55,051 nucleotides of DNA, taken from positions 1 to 55,051 of the forward strand of contig CAMNLA010000026.1 in NCBI GenBank assembly GCA_946542925.1, given 5' to 3'. Position numbers and translations under genes: made by a program. This stretch comes from UBA4363 sp002393965 (GTDB taxonomy: Bacteria; Bacteroidota; Bacteroidia; Bacteroidales; Paludibacteraceae). Under the pieces are notes generated by a model. That model made no database searches. It saw nothing but the letters and a program-made list of their open reading frames with translations, and was not told where the DNA came from. Positions 1-6,910 of the stretch are shown piece by piece; position 1 is the first letter of the stretch; every line of letters starts with the position of its first letter.

Positions 1-59
1 ACCACACCTTGTATCATCGCCTTTCGCTCGTCGAGCGAGAAATCAATCCATTTACTCAT
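1..59 (-). CDS. Start of an AbiEii-like toxin gene (partial, 3' end outside window)
   Basis: Only the first 19 codons are inside the window, read leftward from the ATG at 59-57 (MSKWIDFSLDERKAMIQGV). The start overlaps the stop of the upstream antitoxin gene in an ATGA quartet (59-56), so the two are translationally coupled. In type IV AbiE-like loci the gene directly after an AbiEi antitoxin encodes a nucleotidyltransferase-fold toxin (AbiEii). Identity is inferred from position and coupling; the visible residues are too few to show a domain. Confidence 0.5.
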   Translation of the reverse strand, partial: MSKWIDFSLDERKAMIQGV

Positions 60-655
60 TGCTTTATTCCTTTCTTTATAACTTGTCGCATCCATACAGG
101 AGCCAACAATAAATCATATTCTATGGTGTCAGTCTCAGGGGTTTCCATGAACAGTTGTCCAATCCTCGCTTCAACATCCTGAGTGATGTTATGCTCACCA
201 ATGCTGCGTAATGCCTGTACCATTTCTGGCATCAAACGTCCTCGGAACGCAAAGTTCTTGGGTGCCCCATGTTTCAGTGTCACTGTTCGATTTCCTAATT
301 TCAATTTTCGCCCAGACCCAGTAGTCAGAAAAATAGTATTCATGGGTACTTGCGTTGAGAATCCTAAGCGATTAGCGGCTGTGGCTCCAGTTGGTATAAC
401 TTTTGCCTTATCTCGTTTAGCAATTTCTTTCACTAATTCGTAAGCCGAAGGGTAAAGGATGCCAAAACGTGTCTTACGTGCCTTGACATACACTCCTTTG
501 GCTATACGCGTAACCAATCCTTCTTTCTCAAAGATGGCGAGCAGTTTGGTGACGTACTCGACATCATATTGGGGAAAAGAAGAAACAAAGAATATCTCGC
601 CGAACTTACTGCGAGTAATCCTTTTTCTAATCTGCTGTACTACTGCATTCTCCAT
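56..655 (-). CDS. AbiEi-type antitoxin / transcriptional regulator (DUF6088-like)
   Basis: A 199-residue protein. The first 55-60 residues look like a winged helix-turn-helix, ending in the wing-like GLVTRIAKGVYVK. A mixed alpha/beta region follows with the GATAANRLGFSTQ and TIFLTTG segments seen in AbiEi/DUF6088 antitoxins. In this family the N-terminal wing represses the operon and the C-terminal domain neutralises an AbiEii nucleotidyltransferase toxin. The gene is followed with a 4-bp overlap by a second ORF that leaves the window, as expected for antitoxin-then-toxin order. An 8-bp inverted repeat lies 21-49 bp upstream of the start and is a plausible autoregulatory operator. Family assignment is from recalled sequence character, not a search. 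Confidence 0.75.
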   Translation of the reverse strand: MENAVVQQIRKRITRSKFGEIFFVSSFPQYDVEYVTKLLAIFEKEGLVTRIAKGVYVKARKTRFGILYPSAYELVKEIAKRDKAKVIPTGATAANRLGFSTQVPMNTIFLTTGSGRKLKLGNRTVTLKHGAPKNFAFRGRLMPEMVQALRSIGEHNITQDVEARIGQLFMETPETDTIEYDLLLAPVWMRQVIKKGIKQ

Positions 656-675
656 TGATTTTTTACATAAATTAT

Positions 676-704
676 GGTCGGAATGATAACAAATATTTCC
701 GACC
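676..704. promoter_or_regulatory. Inverted repeat, candidate AbiEi operator
   Basis: GGTCGGAA at 676-683 is matched by its exact reverse complement TTCCGACC at 697-704, separated by 13 bp. The half-site centres are 21 bp apart, about two helical turns, which suits a dimeric regulator on one face of DNA. It lies immediately upstream of the antitoxin start at 655. AbiEi proteins are known to repress their own operon through inverted repeats; that this is the site here is inference. Confidence 0.5.
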
Positions 705-786
705 GCATAGATACAAAAATTCTTTCATACCACAATACTTTAAGAGTTGAAATTAAGTTTCATTGGCAAATAATCTTTTAGAATCT

Positions 787-905
787 TCAAAAATATCTAA
801 CCCTTCTATGTGTTAAATCATCGGCGAGATCTGTTACAATAATCTGAATACCATTTCCATGCTCATTACGCAGGTTGTAAACAAGTCTGATTTGCCACAA
901 AGAAA
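787..905 (-). pseudogene. Remnant of an unrecognised gene (C-terminal end only)
   Basis: Read on the minus strand this stretch gives about 38 open codons with natural-looking composition (PISLWQIRLVYNLR then NEHGNGIQIIVTDLADDL and THRRVRYF), ending in TGA at 789-787. Upstream it dissolves into a purine/pyrimidine-biased low-complexity tract with no start codon or ribosome site. It looks like the surviving 3' end of a degraded gene beside the toxin/antitoxin locus. I do not recognise the family. Chance openness is possible over so few codons. Confidence 0.35.
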
Positions 906-973
906 TGGGATGAGGGGAGGGGAGTAAAAAATATGTTTTTGGATGAGGGGTGAGAAAAAGAAGTTGTAAACAT

Positions 974-1004
974 TTTGTCGAAAAGAAAAAAAGTTCTATT
1001 TTTG
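974..1004 (+). promoter_or_regulatory. Bacteroidota promoter for the rpmB-rpmG operon
   Basis: TTTG at 974-977 and TATTTTTG at 997-1004, separated by 19 bp, match the Bacteroidota -33/-7 consensus (TTTG, 19-21 bp, TAnnTTTG) exactly. It lies about 60 bp upstream of the rpmB start and points into the ribosomal protein operon. Confidence 0.8.
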
Positions 1005-1066
1005 CACCCTGTTTTGGAGAATCAAATCCAAACCGAAAAGTAAATAACGCATAAAGACCTTATAAA

Positions 1067-1306
1067 ATGTCAAAGATTTGTCAGATTACCGGAAAGAAGG
1101 CACAGAGGGGCAATAATGTTTCTCACGCCAACAACAAGACGAAGAGAACGTTCGACTTGAATCTGTTCAGAAAGAAATTCTACTGGCCAGAGCAGGATAT
1201 GTGGATTACGTTGCGCCTGACGGCTGCAGGACTGAGAACGATCAACAAGATCGGCCTGGACGCAGCAATCAAGAAGTCGGCAAAAAAAGGATATATATTC
1301 GAGTAA
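1067..1306 (+). CDS. rpmB: 50S ribosomal protein L28
   Basis: A 79-residue basic protein beginning MSKICQITGKKAQRGNNVSH, the characteristic L28 N-terminus, followed by RTFDLNLFRKKFYWPEQDMW and the conserved LRLTAAGLRTINKIGLD segment. It is a large-subunit protein. Length matches the family. It is first in a tight operon with rpmG (18-bp gap containing AGGAGG) and a DUF4295 gene, an order typical of Bacteroidota, and is driven by the strong promoter at 974-1004. Confidence 0.97.
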   Translation: MSKICQITGKKAQRGNNVSHANNKTKRTFDLNLFRKKFYWPEQDMWITLRLTAAGLRTINKIGLDAAIKKSAKKGYIFE

Positions 1307-1324
1307 AAACAGGAGGATCAAGCA

Positions 1325-1513
1325 ATGGCTAAGAAAGGAAAAGACAACAGAGTGCAAGTGATACTGGAGTGCACCGAGATGAAGGAAAGCGGTCTGCCAG
1401 GCACAAGTCGTTATATCACCACGAAGAATCGTAAGAACACTCCGGGACGCCTAGAGTTGAAGAAGTACAATCCAATCTTGAGAAAGTACACGATTCACAA
1501 GGAGATCAAGTAA
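1325..1513 (+). CDS. rpmG: 50S ribosomal protein L33
   Basis: A 62-residue protein containing SRYITTKNRKNTPGRLELKK and ending in LRKYTIHKEIK, diagnostic of L33. Only one cysteine is visible (in LECTEM), so this is the C-minus form lacking the four-cysteine zinc ribbon. An AGGAGG site sits about 8 bp before the ATG. It is transcribed with rpmB and the following DUF4295 gene. Confidence 0.97.
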   Translation: MAKKGKDNRVQVILECTEMKESGLPGTSRYITTKNRKNTPGRLELKKYNPILRKYTIHKEIK

Positions 1514-1549
1514 TACTTTAATCAACACACTACGTAAATATAGCTTACT

Positions 1550-1705
1550 ATGGCAAAGAAAGTAGTCGCAACCCTGCAGTCGGGTGAAGGAAGAACGTAC
1601 TCGAAGGTTATCAAGATGGTTAAGTCTGAGAAAACCGGAGCATACGTATTTAAGGAAGAAATGGTTCCGAACGAGAAGGTTAAGGAATACATCGCAAAGA
1701 AGTAA
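1550..1705 (+). CDS. Small basic DUF4295 family protein
   Basis: ATG at 1550 opens a 51-residue reading frame to TAA at 1703-1705 (starts MAKKVVATLQSGEGRTYSK, ends NEKVKEYIAKK). It is Lys-rich (pI clearly high by eye). Bacteroidota genomes commonly carry this small conserved protein directly after rpmG, annotated as DUF4295. Its role is not established; its position in a ribosomal protein operon and its charge suggest ribosome or RNA association, which is inference. The gap to rpmG is 36 bp and a strong terminator follows. Confidence 0.88.
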   Translation: MAKKVVATLQSGEGRTYSKVIKMVKSEKTGAYVFKEEMVPNEKVKEYIAKK

Positions 1706-1780
1706 TTTCTGACAAACGGACCTATACAAATTTTTCCGGTGGTCACACAAAAATAAATGAGGTGTGACGAAGGTATATAA

Positions 1781-1830
1781 AACAAACTCCTGTCAAAAAA
1801 AAGAATGTTTTGACGGGAGTTTGTTTTTGT
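1781..1830 (+). terminator. Intrinsic terminator of the rpmB operon
   Basis: Arms 1781-1798 and 1808-1825 form an 18-bp stem with one G-U wobble and a 9-nt loop, and the right arm merges into a T-rich run (TTGTTTTTG). It closes the rpmB-rpmG-DUF4295 unit. A smaller hairpin (GTCACAC 1742-1748 with GTGTGAC 1762-1768) precedes it. Confidence 0.85.
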
Positions 1831-1970
1831 TTGTAGTGCAAGATATAGACAAGAGGTGGACTTAAAAAAAGGTGGATGATGGGATAGGGCAGAAAGAAGG
1901 AGAAGGAGAATTGAGAGAGGGAAATGAAGGAAATGCCCGTAGGGAATCTTTCGCTGACTTTTACACAAAC

Positions 1971-2046
1971 AAAAAAACATCGCAGTCCGCTCGTAAAACA
2001 CGCTCCGAAGAGGCACGAGACATTGACAATAGCGATGTTTCGCCTG
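1971..2046 (-). ncRNA. Candidate small RNA with its own promoter and terminator
   Basis: On the minus strand a promoter (2077-2047) is followed by about 70 nt that fold as a closed unit. The outer stem is AAACATCGC (2040-2032) with GCGATGTTT (1983-1975), 9 bp perfect, and it runs into a U-tract (1977-1971). Inside, CTCGT (2019-2015) pairs with ACGAG (1994-1990), and a C-UUCG-G tetraloop hairpin (2010-2005) caps the centre. Promoter, compact fold and U-tail together resemble an independently transcribed sRNA. The plus strand carries an open frame of 97 codons (1872-2165), which I take to be fortuitous. No known RNA family is recognised. Confidence 0.5.
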
Positions 2047-2077
2047 CAAAGTTACAGAAAGTTTCCGAACCGATAAA
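2047..2077 (-). promoter_or_regulatory. Promoter for the candidate small RNA
   Basis: Minus-strand TAACTTTG (2054-2047) matches TAnnTTTG exactly. TTTA (2077-2074) lies 19 bp upstream as a three-of-four -33 match. It points leftward, away from ftsY and into the structured segment at 1971-2046. Confidence 0.55.
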
Positions 2078-2162
2078 GGAGCGTCCGACGTTTTATTCAA
2101 ATGCCGAGCGTGCCGTGGAAGGCATCAGAGCAAGCAAATGCGGAGATATTCCTCAAAATTTC

Positions 2163-2170
2163 TAAATTTG
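2163..2170 (+). promoter_or_regulatory. Possible -7 element upstream of ftsY
   Basis: TAAATTTG matches TAnnTTTG, but no TTTG is seen 19-21 bp upstream. It would give ftsY a 5' leader of roughly 200 nt. Nothing else is visible between here and the ftsY start at 2383. Confidence 0.3.
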
Positions 2171-2382
2171 CAAAGAACGCGCTCAAGGTGTGGAATGTGA
2201 ATAGAGATAGGAAACGTGGGAGTGAATTGTTGGAAGAGGAATGAAATCCTATTGTGTTTCGACTTTATTAAACAGACATAGAAATTTAGATAACAGACTC
2301 TTGTGGATGTATTCAAGCAGGATTTTAGATTGAAGTAAAGCATTAACAAGACGGAAAGATTTAAACAAAAAGAACAATAGTT

Positions 2383-3336
2383 ATGGCATTTTTCGGACTA
2401 TTCGGAAAGAAAGAAGAAAAAGAGACTCTGGACAAGGGATTGGAGAAGACGAAGGAATCGTTTCTGTCGAAGCTGACCCGTGCCGTTGCCGGCAAGAGCA
2501 AGGTGGATGATGAGGTATTGGACAACCTGGAGGAGTTGCTTATCACATCAGACGTAGGAGTGGAGACGACGCTGAAAATCATCGATCGGATAGAGCGTCG
2601 TGTGGCGCGTGACAAATACGTCAACAGCGAGGAGTTGGACCTTGTGTTGCGGGAAGAGATAGAGGCCCTGTTGCAGGAGTCGGGTTCGGAGAATGGTTCG
2701 GCGGAGAGTTATGAGGGCAGTGATCCTTACGTCATCATGGTAGTAGGGGTGAACGGAGTGGGCAAGACGACGACCATCGGCAAGTTGGCTGCCAAGTTCA
2801 AGGCAGACGGAAAGAAGGTGTATCTGGGAGCAGCGGACACGTTCAGAGCTGCGGCTACGGAGCAGTTGGTGTCATGGGGTGAGCGTGTCGGGGTGCCTGT
2901 GATCAAGCAGGAGATGGGAGCGGACCCAGCCTCTGTCGCTTTCGACACGGTCAGTTCTGCCAAAGCCAATGGTGCGGACGTAGTGCTGATAGACACGGCA
3001 GGGCGTCTGCATAACAAGGTCAACCTGATGAATGAGTTGACGAAGATACGCAACGTAATGAAAAAGGTGGTGCCGACGGCGCCGAATGACGTGATGCTCG
3101 TGTTGGACGGATCGACGGGTCAGAACGCCTTTGAGCAGGCGAAGCAATTCACGAAAGCGACGGAAGTCAGTTCGCTTGCCATCACGAAGTTGGACGGTAC
3201 GGCGAAGGGTGGTGTCGTCATCGGGATATCGGACCAGTTCCAGATTCCAGTTCGTTATATCGGACTTGGCGAGGGGGTTGATGACCTGCAGGTGTTCCAC
3301 CGTCGGGAATTTGTAGAGAGTCTGTTTGGAAAATAG
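2383..3336 (+). CDS. ftsY: Signal recognition particle receptor FtsY
   Basis: A 317-residue SRP GTPase receptor that delivers ribosome-SRP complexes to the inner membrane for co-translational insertion. An acidic/basic N-terminal helix (residues 1-30) is followed by the NG domain. Visible motifs are GVNGVGKTT (P-loop), the insertion-box region AADTFRAAATEQL, DTAGRL (G3), TKLDGTAKGG (G4) and the closing GLGEGVDDL. The long acidic A domain of proteobacterial FtsY is absent, as is usual outside Proteobacteria. rimO follows after 37 bp on the same strand, a linkage common in Bacteroidales. Confidence 0.97.
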   Translation: MAFFGLFGKKEEKETLDKGLEKTKESFLSKLTRAVAGKSKVDDEVLDNLEELLITSDVGVETTLKIIDRIERRVARDKYVNSEELDLVLREEIEALLQESGSENGSAESYEGSDPYVIMVVGVNGVGKTTTIGKLAAKFKADGKKVYLGAADTFRAAATEQLVSWGERVGVPVIKQEMGADPASVAFDTVSSAKANGADVVLIDTAGRLHNKVNLMNELTKIRNVMKKVVPTAPNDVMLVLDGSTGQNAFEQAKQFTKATEVSSLAITKLDGTAKGGVVIGISDQFQIPVRYIGLGEGVDDLQVFHRREFVESLFGK

Positions 3337-3373
3337 ATATAGGGCTGGATCGAATTGAGAAACGGGGAAAGGC

Positions 3374-4696
3374 ATGAAGATAGACCTGATCACATTGGGA
3401 TGTTCGAAGAATCTGGTGGACTCAGAGAAACTGATGCGTCAGTTGGAGGCGAACGGCTATGAGGTGGAGCACGATCCTTCGCAAGCCACGGGTGACATTG
3501 CCATCATCAACACGTGCGGGTTCATTGGTGACGCGAAGAAAGAATCCATTGACATGATACTGGACTTTGCGGAGCGCAGGAAGAGCGGTCGGCTGAAACA
3601 GCTGATCGTGATGGGGTGTCTCTCGCAGCGCTATCGTAAGGAACTGGAGGAAGAGTTGCCGGAAGTGGACCGTTTCTACGGTAAGTTCGACTATATGGAG
3701 ATGTTGAAAGACCTGGGGAAGGTCTATCGCAGCGACCTGGCTCTGGAACGGGAGTTGACGACTCCGAAGCACTATGCCTACGTCAAGATAGCCGAAGGCT
3801 GTAACCGTACGTGTTCGTACTGTGCCATTCCGCTGATCACGGGTCCGTACCGTTCGCGTGAGATGGAGGAAGTAGTGCAAGAGGCAAAACGTCTGACCGA
3901 GTCGGGAGTCAAGGAGTTGCAGTTGATAGCCCAGGACCTGACCTACTATGGTCAGGACCTGTATCATACTCCTAAGCTGGCAGAGTTGGTGAGCCGGCTG
4001 AGTGACCTCAGCGGTGTGGAGTGGATCCGTCTGCACTATGCCTATCCGACGCATTTCCCCATGGACGTGCTCAAGGAGATGCGAGAGCGTGAGAACGTCT
4101 GTAAGTATCTGGACATTGCCCTGCAGCACATCTCGGACAATATGTTGACCAAGATGCGGAGGAACATCACGAAGCGTCAGACGCTGGACTTGTTAGACCG
4201 GATACGGGAAGAAGTCCCGGGTATCCATCTCCGGACTACCTTGATGGTCGGTCATCCGGGAGAGACGGAGTCGGACTTTGAGGAATTGGAAGACTTCGTA
4301 AGGCAGCAGCGTTTTGAACGCATGGGAGCATTCTGTTATTCGCATGAAGAAGAGACGTGGTCCGCCAAGCATTATGAGGATGATATACCTCTGGAAGAGA
4401 AGCAGCGCAGGCTGGATCGTCTGATGAAGATACAAGAAGGCATTTCCGCTGAGATCAATGAGCAGAAAGTGGGGCGGATGATGCGAGTGGTGATTGACAG
4501 AGAGGAGGAAGACTTCTATGTAGGACGGACGCAATACGACTCACCGGAGGTCGATCCCGAAGTTTTGATTCAGAAGGGAGAGAGGGGAGAGAGGGAAGAG
4601 AGAAGAGACAGAGGAGCGAAAATGGAAATCGGAGGGTTCTACGAAGTGAGGATAACGGGAGCGGAGCCCTACGACCTGTATGGAAGTTGGGAGTAA
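3374..4696 (+). CDS. rimO: Ribosomal protein S12 methylthiotransferase RimO
   Basis: A 440-residue radical-SAM methylthiotransferase that methylthiolates an aspartate of ribosomal protein S12. The N-terminal UPF0004 domain carries three cluster cysteines (in LGCSKN, NTCGF and MGCLSQRY). The radical SAM triad is CNRTCSYCAIP near residue 144. A TRAM domain ends the protein (YEVRITGAEPYDLYGSW). The TRAM domain contains an odd charged insertion, KGERGEREERRDRGAK, encoded by a purine-rich repetitive tract at about 4571-4620 that also occurs between genes near 6780. It lies in the ftsY-rimO-HU gene run. Confidence 0.95.
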   Translation: MKIDLITLGCSKNLVDSEKLMRQLEANGYEVEHDPSQATGDIAIINTCGFIGDAKKESIDMILDFAERRKSGRLKQLIVMGCLSQRYRKELEEELPEVDRFYGKFDYMEMLKDLGKVYRSDLALERELTTPKHYAYVKIAEGCNRTCSYCAIPLITGPYRSREMEEVVQEAKRLTESGVKELQLIAQDLTYYGQDLYHTPKLAELVSRLSDLSGVEWIRLHYAYPTHFPMDVLKEMRERENVCKYLDIALQHISDNMLTKMRRNITKRQTLDLLDRIREEVPGIHLRTTLMVGHPGETESDFEELEDFVRQQRFERMGAFCYSHEEETWSAKHYEDDIPLEEKQRRLDRLMKIQEGISAEINEQKVGRMMRVVIDREEEDFYVGRTQYDSPEVDPEVLIQKGERGEREERRDRGAKMEIGGFYEVRITGAEPYDLYGSWE

Positions 4697-4753
4697 GAAA
4701 GGCTTACTGTCGGCAGGGAAGAGAAGAATCTTCGATGAAAGTGTGTTTTTTGA

Positions 4754-4784
4754 TTTGCGGAATCGTAGAAAAGTGTTTATATTG
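4754..4784 (+). promoter_or_regulatory. Probable promoter of the HU gene pair
   Basis: TTTG at 4754-4757 and TATATTG at 4778-4784 are separated by 20 bp; the -7 element is one T short of TAnnTTTG. It lies 28 bp before the GTG start at 4812, allowing a short leader. Confidence 0.45.
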
Positions 4785-4811
4785 CGAAAGTTTTCGTAAA
4801 AAAAGATAGCT

Positions 4812-5096
4812 GTGAATTATAAGGGACTACAGACACGCATCTCAGCCAAGACGGGTCTTTCGAATGAGGAAGTCGATGTTTTGGTTCAGTCGCTTGAGAG
4901 GGTCATGCTGGAAGAATTGAAAGCCGGCAGGGTTGTCAATTTTCAGGGTTTCGGTTCGTTTGAATTGAAGCAGCGCAAGGAGCGTCAGACCGTCAATCCA
5001 ATCACGCAGAAGCGATCCATCGTACCTGCCAAGAAAGTCATTGCTTTCAAGGTCAGCGGGACGTATAAAGAATCCATTAAAGAACTGTCGAAATGA
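4812..5096 (+). CDS. HU family nucleoid protein
   Basis: A 94-residue histone-like protein starting at GTG (4812). The whole length is an HU/IHF fold: a helical N-terminus (LQTRISAKTGLSNEEVDVLV), then GFGSFELKQRKERQTVNP, which includes the conserved Gly-Phe-Gly turn and the DNA-inserting beta arm with its tip proline, and IVPAKKVIAFKVS. It binds and bends double-stranded DNA as a dimer. Its stop overlaps the start of the next HU-domain gene by 4 bp, so the two are probably made together and could heterodimerise (inference). Confidence 0.93.
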   Translation: MNYKGLQTRISAKTGLSNEEVDVLVQSLERVMLEELKAGRVVNFQGFGSFELKQRKERQTVNPITQKRSIVPAKKVIAFKVSGTYKESIKELSK

Positions 5097-6664
5097 AAAA
5101 CAACGATAAACTGTCGGTACAGGGCCTCATTGGAAAGGTAGCCACGTCGTCAGGCATGTCGAAGAAGGCAGTGGAGGACTTTGTACGTGCGTTCACGGCA
5201 TCGATTGACGAGGGATTGCATACAGACGGAAGTGTGCGCCTAAAGGGTTTCGGTACGTTCAAGTTAGTGTGGAACCTGCCGCGCAAGAGTGTGAACGTCC
5301 GGACGGGAGAGGAGTATATCATCCCAGGACACAACAAACTGAGTTTCGTCCCGGAGGAGCAATTGAAAACGCTATTCGGTTCGATTGAAGGAGAAGAGAA
5401 AAAAGCAGGTCCGTCACGTAGAAAGAAAGCATCATCCAGCCCGAAAGGAGAGAAGGTTCTCACCCCTCAGGAGCGATTGCATGACGAGGCAGAGCGTATC
5501 AAGCCGCAGTTGACCGGTCTGGGCGTAATGACTCCGGAAGAGGCGAATACAGAAGAAAACGAGCAGGACCGGATCCAGATGCAGCGTTTCCGTGAGCAGG
5601 CGGATGAAATCCGCAGTCTATTGGCTGACTTTGGATTCGCCGCTTCGGAAGTTGATGATTCGGTGGATGAGCAAGTGCAGACAGAGTCGGTCCCTGTGAC
5701 GAAGATGGAGCCGGTAAGTGTCAAGATGGAACCGGTGAAAAGTGAGATGGAGCCAGCCTCGACTGTAGAGGGCCTTGCAGAACCAGAGTCGAAGCAGACC
5801 GAAGCGAAAGCAGAGGGAAAAGAACCAGAAAAAGAAAACGAAAAAGCGGAAGCAGAAACACCTGTCGTAGAGGTTCGGGCGGAAGCAGCCCTGAATCAGA
5901 CAGAGGTGATAGAGAGTGAGAAGCCGAAGGAAGAGTCAGAGCCGTTTGTCTCTGTTGAGCCGTTTGTAACTGCCGTAACTACAGAACCCTCTCATCCTGC
6001 CGAACAGGCAGGAGCCGTTGTACCAGAGACACCGTCTCCTATCACGTTGAAAGCCACGGAAGAGGGGCAGCCGCAGCCGATAGAAAGTTATGATCTGGGT
6101 GAGCGTGAATTGCCGATCAAACGAGGTCATTCGAAGTGGATAGATTGGTTGATCATCCTATTGCTCTTCTGTCTTCTTGCCGGTATTCTATTCTTTATTG
6201 AATACCGCACGCAATTCTTCTCCACGATGATAGAGAAAGCAAAGAAAGAATGGGTAAAAAGGGTAGAGCAGAAGGCACAGGCGGAGGAATTGGAGCGAAA
6301 CGAAGCGGAGATCAAGGCTCAGTTGCCAGACACAGTCATCGCACCGATCGTCGTGGAGCAACAGGCTGCACCTGTTGTAGTGAACGACAAGGTGAAATCG
6401 GGGATTGATTATGAATCCTACCCGATCAAAGAGCGTGCGGTCATCCGAACGGGAGAGACTCTGTCGTCGATTGCGAGACGCAACTATGGTCATGCAGATT
6501 TCTGGGTTTATATCTACGAAGCCAATATAGAGAAGTTAGGTGAGAATCTGCATCCGGATGTAGGTCATGTGGTTGTAGTGCGAGAATTGCCAGAAGAACT
6601 TGTCAATCCGAAAAATGCGGAATGTCGGCAGAAGGCAAAGGATCTGGCGAAAAAATATGAATAA
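5093..6664 (+). CDS. HU-domain protein with transmembrane segment and C-terminal LysM
   Basis: A 523-residue multi-domain protein. Residues 1-95 are an HU/IHF-like DNA-binding domain (VRLKGFGTFKLVW, SVNVRTGEEYIIP, NKLSFVPEEQLKTLF). Residues about 105-345 are a low-complexity Glu/Pro/Lys-rich linker with short repeats (TKMEPVSVKMEPVKSEMEP). Residues about 349-371 form one transmembrane helix (WLIILLLFCLLAGILFFIEY). After a short charged coil, residues about 443-498 form a LysM module (VIRTGETLSSIARRNYGHADFW ending in VVVREL). Positive charges lie N-terminal to the helix, so the HU end is predicted cytoplasmic and LysM periplasmic. The protein could tie nucleoid DNA to peptidoglycan; that role is inference. 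It overlaps the plain HU gene by 4 bp and ends at a terminator. Confidence 0.85.
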   Translation: MKNNDKLSVQGLIGKVATSSGMSKKAVEDFVRAFTASIDEGLHTDGSVRLKGFGTFKLVWNLPRKSVNVRTGEEYIIPGHNKLSFVPEEQLKTLFGSIEGEEKKAGPSRRKKASSSPKGEKVLTPQERLHDEAERIKPQLTGLGVMTPEEANTEENEQDRIQMQRFREQADEIRSLLADFGFAASEVDDSVDEQVQTESVPVTKMEPVSVKMEPVKSEMEPASTVEGLAEPESKQTEAKAEGKEPEKENEKAEAETPVVEVRAEAALNQTEVIESEKPKEESEPFVSVEPFVTAVTTEPSHPAEQAGAVVPETPSPITLKATEEGQPQPIESYDLGERELPIKRGHSKWIDWLIILLLFCLLAGILFFIEYRTQFFSTMIEKAKKEWVKRVEQKAQAEELERNEAEIKAQLPDTVIAPIVVEQQAAPVVVNDKVKSGIDYESYPIKERAVIRTGETLSSIARRNYGHADFWVYIYEANIEKLGENLHPDVGHVVVVRELPEELVNPKNAECRQKAKDLAKKYE

Positions 6665-6718
6665 AAGGCGTCCACAAAACCGAGGACGGATATTCATAGT
6701 CAGGATATATGAATCAAG

Positions 6719-6750
6719 CAGGCAGGGAAAATTCCCCGCCTGTTTTTTTT
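6719..6750 (+). terminator. Intrinsic terminator after the HU pair
   Basis: Arms 6719-6729 and 6732-6742 form an 11-bp stem with one mismatch and a 2-nt formal loop, followed by eight T residues (6743-6750). Confidence 0.88.
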
Positions 6751-6767
6751 GATGATAAGGCTATATA

Positions 6768-6910
6768 GAGTGAAGGGAAGAGAGGAAAGAGAGGGAAGAG
6801 AGGGAAGAGAGTAGAAGGTAGAGATGGGCGGACAGAAGAGAGAAAAGAGACAACGCAGAATTAGAAGCTCGGAAGAGTAGAGAGGAAGAGATGGGGTGAT
6901 GGGGGGGAAA
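6768..6910. repeat. Purine-rich tandem tract (GGGAAGAGA-type)
   Basis: The plus strand here is almost all A and G, with tandem copies of a GAGAGGGAAGAGA-like unit around 6780-6815, degenerate GAAGAGAG units to 6900, and a homopolymer junction (seven G, then seven A) at about 6901-6914. The same unit occurs inside rimO (about 4571-4620). No gene is visible in 6751-7179; the rest of the gap is AT-rich with no other structure seen. Confidence 0.7.

Noticed and set aside
1872..2165. A plus-strand open frame of 97 codons in the gap before ftsY
   Set aside because: It starts in a purine-rich tract, lacks a ribosome site, and its strand is antisense to a promoter-hairpin-terminator unit. Its composition is not protein-like.
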